A stretch of 64,000 nucleotides of DNA, from contig NZ_CANLXG010000004.1 of NCBI RefSeq assembly GCF_947495025.1, forward strand, positions 124,001 through 188,000, read 5' to 3'. The notes beneath the pieces were generated by a model that made no database searches, was not told where the DNA came from, and saw only the letters and a list, made by a program, of their open reading frames with translations. This document shows, in pieces, positions 7,817 to 14,738 of the stretch (its first letter is position 1; each line of letters starts with the position of its first letter). Made by a program: the position numbers and the translations under genes. The stretch comes from an uncultured Roseobacter sp. GTDB taxonomy: Bacteria; Pseudomonadota; Alphaproteobacteria; Rhodobacterales; Rhodobacteraceae.

Positions 7817-8677
7817 ATGCGTAGCGTAATTCCCGTTTTGACCGTAGTTCTGGGCATCTTTCTGCTCTGGTATGCGGCGGCGATCTGGCTGAACGCGCCC
7901 TGGGCTTATGACAAGGCGACGCGATCAGGCGAGGTGCTGACCACGCAGACGCTGGTGGCGGACACCTGGAGCCAGGAGAAGCCGAAGCTGCCCGCGCCGC
8001 ATCAGGTGGGGGCCGAAATCTGGAAAACCACGGTGGAGAAGAAGATCACCTCCAAGCGGTCGCTGATTTATCATTCCTGGGTGACGCTGAGTGCGACGCT
8101 GCTGGGGTTTGGTCTGGGCACCGGGCTGGGGATCGCGCTGGCCGTGGGCATTGTATATAACCGCACGATGGATATGAGCGTCATGCCCTGGGTGATTGCC
8201 AGTCAGACGATCCCCATTCTGGCGATTGCGCCGATGATTATTGTGGTGCTGAACGCTGTGGGTATTTCGGGGCTGCTGCCCAAGGCGATGATTTCGATGT
8301 ATCTGTCGTTTTTCCCGGTGGTTGTGGGCATGGTGAAAGGTCTGCGCAGTCCGGATGCAATGCAGCTTGATCAGATGCGGACGTGGAATGCGAGCGCGTC
8401 CCAGACGTTCTGGCGGCTGCGGCTGCCGTCGTCGATGCCTTACCTTTTTACCTCGCTGAAGATTGCCATGGCGGCCTCACTGGTGGGGGCGATTGTGGGC
8501 GAGCTGCCGACCGGTGCCGTGGCGGGGCTGGGCGCGCGGTTACTGGCGGGCAGTTACTACGGACAGACGATCCAGATCTGGTCGGCCCTGCTGATGGCAG
8601 CAGCGCTGGCGGCGCTGCTGGTGGGGATCATCGGGCTGATACAGCGGGTCACACTGCGCCGTATGGGGATGGCGTGA
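7817..8677 (+). CDS. ABC transporter permease (NitT/TauT family), first subunit
   Basis: A 286-residue integral membrane protein with an N-terminal anchor (IPVLTVVLGIFLLWYAAAIW), a periplasmic loop of about 75 residues, then roughly five more helices. The EAA loop that contacts the ATPase is seen as MRTWNASASQTFWRLRLPSS (about residues 190-209). Start at ATG 7817 is chosen over 7697 because AGAGGGGA precedes it and the upstream extension is not membrane-like. Its stop overlaps the next permease start (TGATG). It pairs with the second permease as a heterodimer. Confidence 0.9.
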   Translation: MRSVIPVLTVVLGIFLLWYAAAIWLNAPWAYDKATRSGEVLTTQTLVADTWSQEKPKLPAPHQVGAEIWKTTVEKKITSKRSLIYHSWVTLSATLLGFGLGTGLGIALAVGIVYNRTMDMSVMPWVIASQTIPILAIAPMIIVVLNAVGISGLLPKAMISMYLSFFPVVVGMVKGLRSPDAMQLDQMRTWNASASQTFWRLRLPSSMPYLFTSLKIAMAASLVGAIVGELPTGAVAGLGARLLAGSYYGQTIQIWSALLMAAALAALLVGIIGLIQRVTLRRMGMA

Positions 8678-9516
8678 TGGGCTGGCTGGTCTTTGCCTTT
8701 GGTGCCTGGGCGCTGGGCTGGTGGGCGAACACGCGCCTGGCGGCTTTGCCCCGGACACGGGCGACGTCACTGGCGGTACCGTTTCTCTTTGGTCTGACAC
8801 TGATCGCGATCTGGGAAGGTATCGTGCGCGGGTTGGGTATCAGTCCGGTGCTGCTGCCCGCGCCTTCCGCAATTGCGGTGACCTTTGCGGCGTCAACCGC
8901 GATCCTGTGGGAGGATTTCGTGCAGACGGTAATCAAGGGCGCGCTGAGCGGTTATGTCATCGGCTGTGGGTCGGCGTTTCTGATGGCGATCCTTGTGGAC
9001 CGCTTCGATTTTCTGCGGCGCGGCCTGCTGCCGGTGGGCAACTTTGTGGCCGCACTGCCGGTGATCGGGATGGCGCCCATTCTGGTAATGTGGTTCGGGT
9101 TTGACTGGCAGTCCAAGGCGGCGGTGGTCGTGGTGATGGTGTTCTTTCCGATGCTGGTGAACACCGTGCAGGGCCTGAGTGACAGCTCCGCCATGCAGCG
9201 TGATCTGATGCGCACCTATGCTGCAGGCTACTGGACTACGCTGCTGAAACTGAGACTGCCGGCGGCGATGCCGTTCATCTTCAACGGGCTGAAAATCGGA
9301 AGCACGCTGGCATTGATCGGCGCGATTGTTGCTGAATTTTTCGGCTCGCCCATCCGCGGGATGGGGTTCAGGATCTCCACATCTGTGGGGCAGCTTGCGC
9401 TTGATCTGGTGTGGGCGGAGATTGTGGTCGCGGCGATTGCCGGATCGGCGTTTTATGGCATTATCGCGCTGGCAGAGCGCGTTGTGACTTTCTGGCATCC
9501 GTCCCAGCGACACTGA
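8677..9516 (+). CDS. ABC transporter permease (NitT/TauT family), second subunit
   Basis: A 279-residue integral membrane protein with about six hydrophobic segments. The EAA motif region is MRTYAAGYWTTLLKLRLPAA (about residues 179-198). Start ATG 8677 overlaps the upstream stop as TGATG, giving translational coupling; the longer open frame from 8383 merely reads through the first permease in another frame. The two permeases differ in their N-terminal segments but share the same core, as in ThiX- and SsuC-type transporters. Confidence 0.9.
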   Translation: MGWLVFAFGAWALGWWANTRLAALPRTRATSLAVPFLFGLTLIAIWEGIVRGLGISPVLLPAPSAIAVTFAASTAILWEDFVQTVIKGALSGYVIGCGSAFLMAILVDRFDFLRRGLLPVGNFVAALPVIGMAPILVMWFGFDWQSKAAVVVVMVFFPMLVNTVQGLSDSSAMQRDLMRTYAAGYWTTLLKLRLPAAMPFIFNGLKIGSTLALIGAIVAEFFGSPIRGMGFRISTSVGQLALDLVWAEIVVAAIAGSAFYGIIALAERVVTFWHPSQRH

Positions 9517-9554
9517 CAAAACCAAAAACAAAACGACCAACAAAGGAGAGTATA

Positions 9555-10544
9555 ATGAAAACCATAACAAGCATGACCGCAGCGGCGGCGCTGGGGCTCT
9601 GGGGCGTTGCGGCGCAGGCCGCAGACGATCTGACGCTGCAGCTCAAGTGGGTCACCCAGGCGCAGTTTGCGGGCTACTATGTGGCGCTGGACAAGGGGTT
9701 CTATGACGAAGAAGACCTGAACGTCACTATCAAGCCCGGCGGGCCGGATATTGCGCCCACGCAGGTGCTGGCCGGTGGCGGTGCTGATGTGACCGTGGAA
9801 TGGATGCCAGCCGCACTGGCCGCACGCGAAAAGGGCCTTGGCATGGTCAACATCGCGCAACCATTCAAGTCCTCGGGCATGATGCTGACCTGCCGCAAGG
9901 ATGCGGGTGTGACCAGCACAGACGATTTCGCGGACAAAACGCTGGGTGTCTGGTTCTTTGGCAACGAGTTTCCGTTTCTCAGCTGGATGAGCAAACTTGG
10001 TATTGCGACGGACGGCAGTGATGGAGGCGTCACCGTTCTCAAGCAGGGCTTCAACGTTGATCCGCTGCTGCAGGGACAGGCCGCCTGTGTTTCGACGATG
10101 ACCTACAACGAGTACTGGCAGGTGATTGACGCGGGGCTTACGCCCGACGATCTGACCGTTTTCAAGTATGAGGACCAGGGTGTTGCGACACTGGAAGATG
10201 GTCTCTATGCGCTCGAGGAAAACCTGGCTGACCCGGCGTTTGAGGACAAAATGGTCCGTTTTGTGCGTGCCTCCATGAAAGGGTGGAAGTACGCTGAAGC
10301 CAACCCTGATGAGGCGGCTGAGATTGTGCTCGACAACGACGCCAGCGGTGCACAGACCGAAAAGCACCAGAAACGCATGATGGGCGAGATTGCCAAGCTG
10401 ACTGCGGGCAGCAACGGTGCGCTTGATCCGGCGGACTATGAACGCACAGTTGCCTCGCTGCTGTCGGGGGGATCGGATCCGGTGATTTCCAAAGCGCCAG
10501 AAGGCGCATGGACACACGCAATCACTGACAAAGCACTGAACTGA
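9555..10544 (+). CDS. ABC transporter substrate-binding protein, NMT1/THI5-like
   Basis: A 329-residue periplasmic protein with a Sec signal peptide (residues 1-22, cleavage after AAQA). The mature N-terminus LTLQLKWVTQAQFAGYYVAL is the hallmark of THI5/NMT1-like binding proteins, many of which bind pyrimidine-type ligands. It should capture the ligand and deliver it to the two permeases encoded just upstream. AAGGAGAG precedes ATG 9555. It is the last gene of the operon, followed by a strong terminator at 10568-10595. The ligand is inferred as a pyrimidine from context. Confidence 0.92.
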   Translation: MKTITSMTAAAALGLWGVAAQAADDLTLQLKWVTQAQFAGYYVALDKGFYDEEDLNVTIKPGGPDIAPTQVLAGGGADVTVEWMPAALAAREKGLGMVNIAQPFKSSGMMLTCRKDAGVTSTDDFADKTLGVWFFGNEFPFLSWMSKLGIATDGSDGGVTVLKQGFNVDPLLQGQAACVSTMTYNEYWQVIDAGLTPDDLTVFKYEDQGVATLEDGLYALEENLADPAFEDKMVRFVRASMKGWKYAEANPDEAAEIVLDNDASGAQTEKHQKRMMGEIAKLTAGSNGALDPADYERTVASLLSGGSDPVISKAPEGAWTHAITDKALN

Positions 10545-10567
10545 GCAGTTTGCGCCGATATTGAAGA

Positions 10568-10595
10568 GGGCCGGTCACTGTACCGGCCCTTTTTT
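10568..10595 (+). terminator. Rho-independent terminator after the pyrimidine transport operon
   Basis: Perfect 8-bp stem GGGCCGGT / ACCGGCCC with a 6-base loop, followed by six T. It lies 24 bp after the binding-protein stop. Confidence 0.92.
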
Positions 10596-10667
10596 GCGCG
10601 ATCTGCACTGGACTTTAAGCAATCTGACCCCATGTGGACTCCCAGCCAAGGGAGTTTGAGGAAGATT

Positions 10668-10931
10668 ATGAGCAACATGGAAAATCTGGAGAGCCAGCTG
10701 ACTGAGAAAGAACGCCAGGCGCGGGTCAACCGGCGTGCGTTGGAGTCCATCGAGGCCGGGAAGGTCAGAGAGTCAGCGCGGGGCTATGCCGTCATTTCCA
10801 GTGCTGTGGGCTATGGCGAGGGCGCGCTGGGCAACGGTGTTTTCGGGCGTGTCAGCCACGGAGCGAAACTGTTCTGCATTCTGTTTGCAATGATTGTTCC
10901 CAGCCTGCTCGTCTGGCGCGTTCTGCTCTGA
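10668..10931 (+). CDS. Small unknown protein with one C-terminal membrane helix
   Basis: An 87-residue protein: a charged N-terminal helix (ENLESQLTEKERQARVNRR), a Gly-rich middle, and a hydrophobic C-terminal segment (LFCILFAMIVPSLLVW) likely to anchor it in the inner membrane with the N-terminus in the cytoplasm. ATG 10668 has GAGGAAG upstream; ATG 10677 is possible. It is bounded by terminators on both sides, so it is a single-gene unit. Family not recognised. Confidence 0.6.
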   Translation: MSNMENLESQLTEKERQARVNRRALESIEAGKVRESARGYAVISSAVGYGEGALGNGVFGRVSHGAKLFCILFAMIVPSLLVWRVLL

Positions 10932-10957
10932 ACGAAAACGTTTCATTCATTATGTAG

Positions 10958-10985
10958 AAAACGCCGCGCGATTGTGCGGCGTTTT
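10958..10985. terminator. Bidirectional terminator
   Basis: Stem AAAACGCCGC / GCGGCGTTTT with an 8-base loop. A-tract and T-tract on opposite sides let it serve the plus-strand gene ending at 10931 and the minus-strand gene ending at 11009. Confidence 0.85.
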
Positions 10986-11008
10986 CCGTTCTGACAGCGT
11001 GACAGTAT

Positions 11009-11254
11009 TTATTCTGCAGGGATCCTGTTTGTCCCTGTTGTCTGTGCGGGAGCAGGCTGCAGGCGGTTGTGACGCGGCTCTTCAGCGCTTCTGGGTGCCA
11101 TCAGGCCGAGGCAGATCAGTGACAGGGTCGTGCCCATGCCGACCATCAGATATGTCTGCAAAGCCGCACCAAATCCGGCATCGGAAAAGACGAGCATCCA
11201 GACGAAGGAAAAGAAGCCGAGAACACCGCCGAGGAGAGCTGCCATTGTTGCCAT
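11009..11254 (-). CDS. Small unknown membrane protein
   Basis: An 81-residue protein with two hydrophobic segments (ALLGGVLGFFSFVWMLVF and YLMVGMGTTLSLICLGLM) and a short polar C-terminal tail of about 30 residues. Start ATG 11254; ATG 11245 is also possible. A terminator lies just after its stop. No family recognised. Convergent with the small plus-strand gene at 10668. Confidence 0.6.
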   Translation of the reverse strand: MATMAALLGGVLGFFSFVWMLVFSDAGFGAALQTYLMVGMGTTLSLICLGLMAPRSAEEPRHNRLQPAPAQTTGTNRIPAE

Positions 11255-11489
11255 ATGTCACCTTTGATCCGCATTGGAGAGAGACCTCAGAGGACTGTCG
11301 GAGCGTGGCGGAAATGTGGCTGGTTTCTGACGGCGCCGCCAAAGTTGACGAAGAACAATGCCCCGTCAAGGTTCTTGAAAAAAGATTCTGTTTGAAAACA
11401 GAGCCCTGAAGGGTGGGGCATTTTGTAAAATTCGAAAGATATGTGACCTGGGTTACAGAAGACATGTCAGCATTGTGGTTAACTGTATG
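11255..11489. other. Non-coding stretch upstream of the RNA candidate
   Basis: No gene is supported. It should carry the promoter of the minus-strand membrane-protein gene and, at its right end, that of the putative small RNA. Two inexact inverted repeats are visible (AATGCCCC at 11356 with GGGGCATT at 11416), which could fold a 5' leader, but no promoter is convincing. Confidence 0.4.
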
Positions 11490-11637
11490 TGTCCATGGAT
11501 GTGAATACTCCCACATCCGAGCTCTTTGTGCCTGGTGACTCAAAGAGAGGACGTACTCTGACGACGGTCTGACGTATCTCTTCCTGCGTCTGACTGAACA
11601 TCTTGCGGGTCGGTTATTTTGCCGGCCCGCTTTTTTT
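11490..11637 (+). ncRNA. Candidate small RNA with three stem-loops
   Basis: No credible ORF here, but three stem-loops follow each other. The first pairs GGATGTG (11497-11503) with CACATCC (11512-11518). The second pairs CTCTTTG (11522-11528) with CAAAGAG (11541-11547) around a 12-base loop. The third is an intrinsic terminator at 11605-11637. Between them runs a pyrimidine-containing linker with repeated TCTGAC. A terminator on the plus strand without an upstream gene is the main reason for calling a transcript. The 5' end is not defined by a recognisable promoter. No Rfam family recognised. Confidence 0.4.
11605..11637 (+). terminator. Strong intrinsic terminator with no upstream coding gene
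   Basis: Ten-pair stem GCGGGTCGGT / GCCGGCCCGC (two G-U pairs) around TTATTTT... then seven T. It ends the putative small RNA. Confidence 0.8.
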
Positions 11638-11645
11638 CGAGCGAC

Positions 11646-11674
11646 AAAAAAAGGCGCCGCTAAGGGCGCCTTTT
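11646..11674 (-). terminator. Terminator of the VPLPA-CTERM gene
   Basis: On the minus strand a GGCGCC / GGCGCC stem with a 6-base loop is followed by seven T (A-run at 11646-11652 on the plus strand). It lies 23 bp after the stop of the gene at 11697-12437. Confidence 0.85.
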
Positions 11675-11696
11675 CCAGGATCGTGACCAGGTCAGA

Positions 11697-12437
11697 TCAG
11701 CTTTTCTTCCGGCGGCGCATGGCACCCATACCGGCAACACCGCTGAGCAACAGCAGAACACCCGCCGGCAGCGGAACTGCGGAGATCGAAACAGTGTCGA
11801 TCAGACCACCCAGTTCGTCCTGACGGCCACGGGCAGCAAAAAGCAGCAGAGCGTTGTCATAGTCTTCGGTTACCGTGAAACGGTGAACAATTTCCGTCCA
11901 GCCGTTCTCAACACGGCCGCTCAGCGTGCTGGGGTGGATCAGCAGCTCGTCAAACAAAGGGTTCCGGTCAAGCAGTGAGTCCCAGATGTTGACAGCGATC
12001 CTGTTGGACGCGGCGCTGGAGCCACCAGGGCGCTTCATATACCAGAACCTGAGATCGTAGGTGCCGGCTGTCAGCGAGATTGCCTGAGACATGTTGCTGT
12101 TCGGACCGACACCGTCGCCGCGCTCGCTGTCCAGTTCGATGTAGTGCGAGCCGGAATGTGCCGTGACACCGCGCAGCGTGCCATTGGTCTGAACCTCAAT
12201 GCCGTTGCCGCGCTCGGGTGCGTTGGCCCAGCCACCTGGCAGAGTATCATAGACGTCCCATGACGCCCTGCCGGTACTGCCACTGAGAGAGTTCAGCGCA
12301 TCGCCGTCGGAGCCGCCAACCGTCAGACCGGCCCGGTCGTCAACAGTTTCAAAATCGCCGTTCATGACGATGGTGGCCGCTCCTGCGGAGGAAGCCATAG
12401 CCGCGACGGCGGCGGCAAGAAGTGCAGAACGTATCAT
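11697..12437 (-). CDS. VPLPA-CTERM sorting-signal protein
   Basis: A 246-residue exported protein. An N-terminal signal peptide (AALLAAAVAAMASSAGA region) is followed by a predicted beta-sandwich domain (VMNGDFETVDD at its start) reminiscent of carbohydrate-binding or PEP-CTERM-type domains. The C-terminus is VPLPAGVLLLLSGVAGMG then RRRKK: motif, hydrophobic helix and basic tail, the tripartite signal processed by exosortases. It is probably released to or anchored at the cell surface. ATG 12437 is preferred because GAGGG lies 7 bp upstream; ATG 12452 and 12524 are weaker. It is a single-gene unit with its own terminator. Confidence 0.85.
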   Translation of the reverse strand: MIRSALLAAAVAAMASSAGAATIVMNGDFETVDDRAGLTVGGSDGDALNSLSGSTGRASWDVYDTLPGGWANAPERGNGIEVQTNGTLRGVTAHSGSHYIELDSERGDGVGPNSNMSQAISLTAGTYDLRFWYMKRPGGSSAASNRIAVNIWDSLLDRNPLFDELLIHPSTLSGRVENGWTEIVHRFTVTEDYDNALLLFAARGRQDELGGLIDTVSISAVPLPAGVLLLLSGVAGMGAMRRRKKS

Positions 12438-12611
12438 TACTGGAACCCTCATAAAATCTGGCGAATATGTGGCAAGTTGATGGCCGCCGGTCAAGGAAAT
12501 CTGACGCCCATCGTTAAAATGCAATCTATTGGGGATACTGTGTTTTCGTAACGGGAAAAGACTGTTGGAATTCCCCCGATTGTCGCCGGTTACGAAACTG
12601 TTATCCGCCGT

Positions 12612-13097
12612 TCAGACCGGATCGACAATCAGCCTCGTCGCCCGCCGGGCACCGTTTTCCAGAAGCTCCAGAACCGCGACTTCGCCATACTCCTGCGGCG
12701 CCGTTCCGGGCCCGCCAAGCTCTTCCCAGATTGTCCGCAGATTGCCTTTGTTGCCGACCCATATCACCGTGCCGTCCGGGTGGTCTGACGTCATCTGCGC
12801 ACCGGCGTTTTCCTTGGGAATGATCGTTACGGGCAGACCCGTTGCCTGTGACAGGGGTTCTGCCGTTTCCAGGTTGCGGCCAATATCGGGGCTGTAAATC
12901 GCATCAAGCGGGTATTCAGCAAGCAGTGCGGGAAGGGCGGCAGCGCGCCGTCGGCCGGTCTCGTTCAGAATGTCGCCCGCGCGGTCCGCGTGGCGGACGA
13001 GAATAACGGTCGTGCGCGCGGACGCAGGCACATCGCGCATGGTACAGCCGGCGAGAGTGAGGGGAACGGCGGCAAGGAAAAGGCGTCGTGAAATCAT
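12612..13097 (-). CDS. Histidine-phosphatase-family lipoprotein
   Basis: A 161-residue protein with a lipoprotein signal peptide ending in the lipobox LAGC (Cys 18). The catalytic motif of the histidine phosphatase superfamily appears as LVRHADRAG (RHG replaced by RHA) with the second region IYSPDIGRNLETAEPL. A late conserved histidine is expected in the VGNKGNLRTIWEEL region, where the usual GH is replaced by GN, so activity is uncertain. The mature protein would be a membrane-tethered periplasmic phosphatase or a degenerate binder. Start ATG 13097; no obvious operon partner. Confidence 0.75.
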   Translation of the reverse strand: MISRRLFLAAVPLTLAGCTMRDVPASARTTVILVRHADRAGDILNETGRRRAAALPALLAEYPLDAIYSPDIGRNLETAEPLSQATGLPVTIIPKENAGAQMTSDHPDGTVIWVGNKGNLRTIWEELGGPGTAPQEYGEVAVLELLENGARRATRLIVDPV

Positions 13098-13197
13098 GCA
13101 TTCAGCTTGTCGCTGTCGCGTTCATAAATCAAGAGGTGGCACTGGTTTTGCGGTATCAATGGTGCCAGTGTGCGCGGGGAGAACGAGGAGACGTGGC

Positions 13198-13671
13198 GTG
13201 CAGGACCTGGTGGTGAGCGGACTGGTGATGGGGCTGGTGGCAACGGTTGCTCTGGATCTCTGGGCTTTGCTGCTGAACCGGGTCGCGGGGCTGCCGGTAA
13301 CAAACTGGGCCATGGTCGGACGCTGGGTGGCCAATCTGCCGCGTGGCCTGGTTTTTCACAAAGATATCGGCGCAGCAGAACAGGTGTCGGGGGAACGTCC
13401 GCTGGGCTGGGCTTTTCACTATGGCGTCGGTCTGGTCTATGGCGTGGCGCTGGCTGTGTTGATGGGGCCGGCGTGGCTGGCCGCACCGACGCTGTTTCCG
13501 GCGTGGCTGTTTTCGATCCTGATGCTGGGTTTCGGATGGTTCCTGCTGCAGCCGGGGCTGGGGCTTGGTATGGCGGCGTCCCGCACGCCGGATCCGACCA
13601 GGGTAAGGGTTCTGGGGTTGATCGCTCACACGGTTTTCGGGGTAGGGCTGTGGGTGGGGGCGCTGCTCTGA
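13198..13671 (+). CDS. DUF2938-type membrane protein
   Basis: A 157-residue membrane protein with four hydrophobic segments and conserved-looking loops NWAMVGRWVANLPRG and AFHYGVGLVYG, features of the DUF2938 family of unknown function. Start set at GTG 13198, with ACGAGGAG upstream; the open frame from 12970 lacks a Shine-Dalgarno and would overlap the divergent phosphatase gene. It appears to be transcribed alone. No substrate is known for the family. Confidence 0.75.
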   Translation: MQDLVVSGLVMGLVATVALDLWALLLNRVAGLPVTNWAMVGRWVANLPRGLVFHKDIGAAEQVSGERPLGWAFHYGVGLVYGVALAVLMGPAWLAAPTLFPAWLFSILMLGFGWFLLQPGLGLGMAASRTPDPTRVRVLGLIAHTVFGVGLWVGALL

Positions 13672-13760
13672 CGGCCTTGCGCGGCCGGGGCGCACGGGCT
13701 CACTGAACCGTTTGCATGCGGTATGCGCACCGCGACAGGGATCACGCCCATGCGCAAAAG

Positions 13761-13786
13761 AAAAACGGCGGGCACTGGCCCGCCGT
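13761..13786 (-). terminator. Terminator of the second VPLPA-CTERM gene
   Basis: Perfect 8-bp stem ACGGCGGG / CCCGCCGT with a 6-base loop; read on the minus strand it is followed by five T, one C, four T. It lies 27 bp after the stop at 13813. Confidence 0.85.
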
Positions 13787-13812
13787 CCTGTCGTATCCCG
13801 GACTGGTTCGGC

Positions 13813-14382
13813 TCAGGCCGTGCGTTTTTTCCGGCGTGCAACAGCCAGAGCACCAAGACCACTGAGCACCAGCAGGCCGCCCGCAGGCAGCGGAACGGGA
13901 TCCAGATCGGTTTCGATGGTAACCGTATAGCGGCCATCCCGGAAGTTTGCCGAGGAGGTCGCATCAGCAAGGGCCGGTGTGAAGTCGGACTTGGCGCCGC
14001 CGAAAGCAAGCACATAGTCGCCGTTGCCCAGCGCGTTTGTCTGCGGCAGACCATCAAAGGTCAGTGTCGCCGATTTGCCGCTTCTGTTGAGCGGGAAGTT
14101 CGGCGTGCGCGCAATCAGCGTGCCGTCAGCATAAAGGCCGAATGTTTCGTCCAGGTTGCTGCCGACGTTGCTGGTAAAGGTGATGGCGATGGAATCCAGG
14201 AAAAATCCCTCGGGTGTATCCAGGCTGAACCCGATGAAGTCGAGCTCCCGCACTGTGGCGGTGCCGGCACCGTTTGCGCCGGCTGTTGCATCGCCCAGGT
14301 CGATGTCCAGCGTCGCAGCCGATGCGCCGATGGAGGACACGGCAAACAATGCACCGGCCATAAGTGTTGTTGTAATTCTCAT
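13813..14382 (-). CDS. VPLPA-CTERM sorting-signal protein (second)
   Basis: A 189-residue exported protein. Signal peptide residues 1-22 (cleavage near ASAATLD), then a beta-rich domain, then the sorting tail VPLPAGGLLVLSGLGALAV followed by RRKKR. It shares only the tail with the protein at 11697-12437, so the two are distinct cargoes of the same sorting pathway. ATG 14382 has GGGGAAGAAG upstream. A TTAA-N7-TTAA sequence (14400-14414) lies immediately upstream but is too near the start to be a clear promoter site. Confidence 0.85.
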   Translation of the reverse strand: MRITTTLMAGALFAVSSIGASAATLDIDLGDATAGANGAGTATVRELDFIGFSLDTPEGFFLDSIAITFTSNVGSNLDETFGLYADGTLIARTPNFPLNRSGKSATLTFDGLPQTNALGNGDYVLAFGGAKSDFTPALADATSSANFRDGRYTVTIETDLDPVPLPAGGLLVLSGLGALAVARRKKRTA

Positions 14383-14738
14383 AGTACTTCTTCCCCTTTT
14401 TAATTGTCTTTTAACCTTATTTTCACATTCCGCGCAGGGGTACAACCGGACTGTCTGTAATTGGTAAACATGCTGCAATACGATGAAATTGTGCACGTTT
14501 TTCGTGCAGTGGGCTGACCTTTGGGGTGTGTTTCGAGGGTGAGTTCACGGTGGGGTGGTGAGGAATGGAAACAATGCCGCATGAGCGCCGGGATTGTTGA
14601 TTGTAACGTGGCGGTGGAGCGGGAATGAGACGGCGTGTGGAGGGTTTGAATTGGCTGTGTGCTGAGCAAACGCCCCGCGGTCTGGCGCTAAGGACGCTAA
14701 TACGCGACAGTTGAAAGTGAGAACTGGAGGAAAATAGC
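14383..14738. other. Intergenic region between the VPLPA gene and the HEPN gene
   Basis: No gene supported. It holds a TTAA-N7-TTAA sequence at 14400-14414 (CtrA-box shape, possibly chance in AT-rich DNA), a hairpin TGCACG / CGTGCA around five T at 14492-14508, and the leader of the HEPN gene with GGAGG at 14726. The region shifts from GC-rich to AT-richer sequence toward its right end. Confidence 0.4.

Noticed and set aside
8383..8676. N-terminal extension of the second permease
   Set aside because: It lies in the first permease in another frame, and the TGATG overlap gives a clean start at 8677.
10894..11409. A 171-codon plus-strand frame over the small membrane gene and RNA upstream region
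   Set aside because: It passes through a bidirectional terminator and an opposite-strand gene, has no start signal, and its translation is Cys/Arg-rich as in chance frames.
14400..14414. TTAA-N7-TTAA as a CtrA site
   Set aside because: It lies only 18 bp from the start codon in AT-rich DNA, where the motif arises by chance; kept only as a note.
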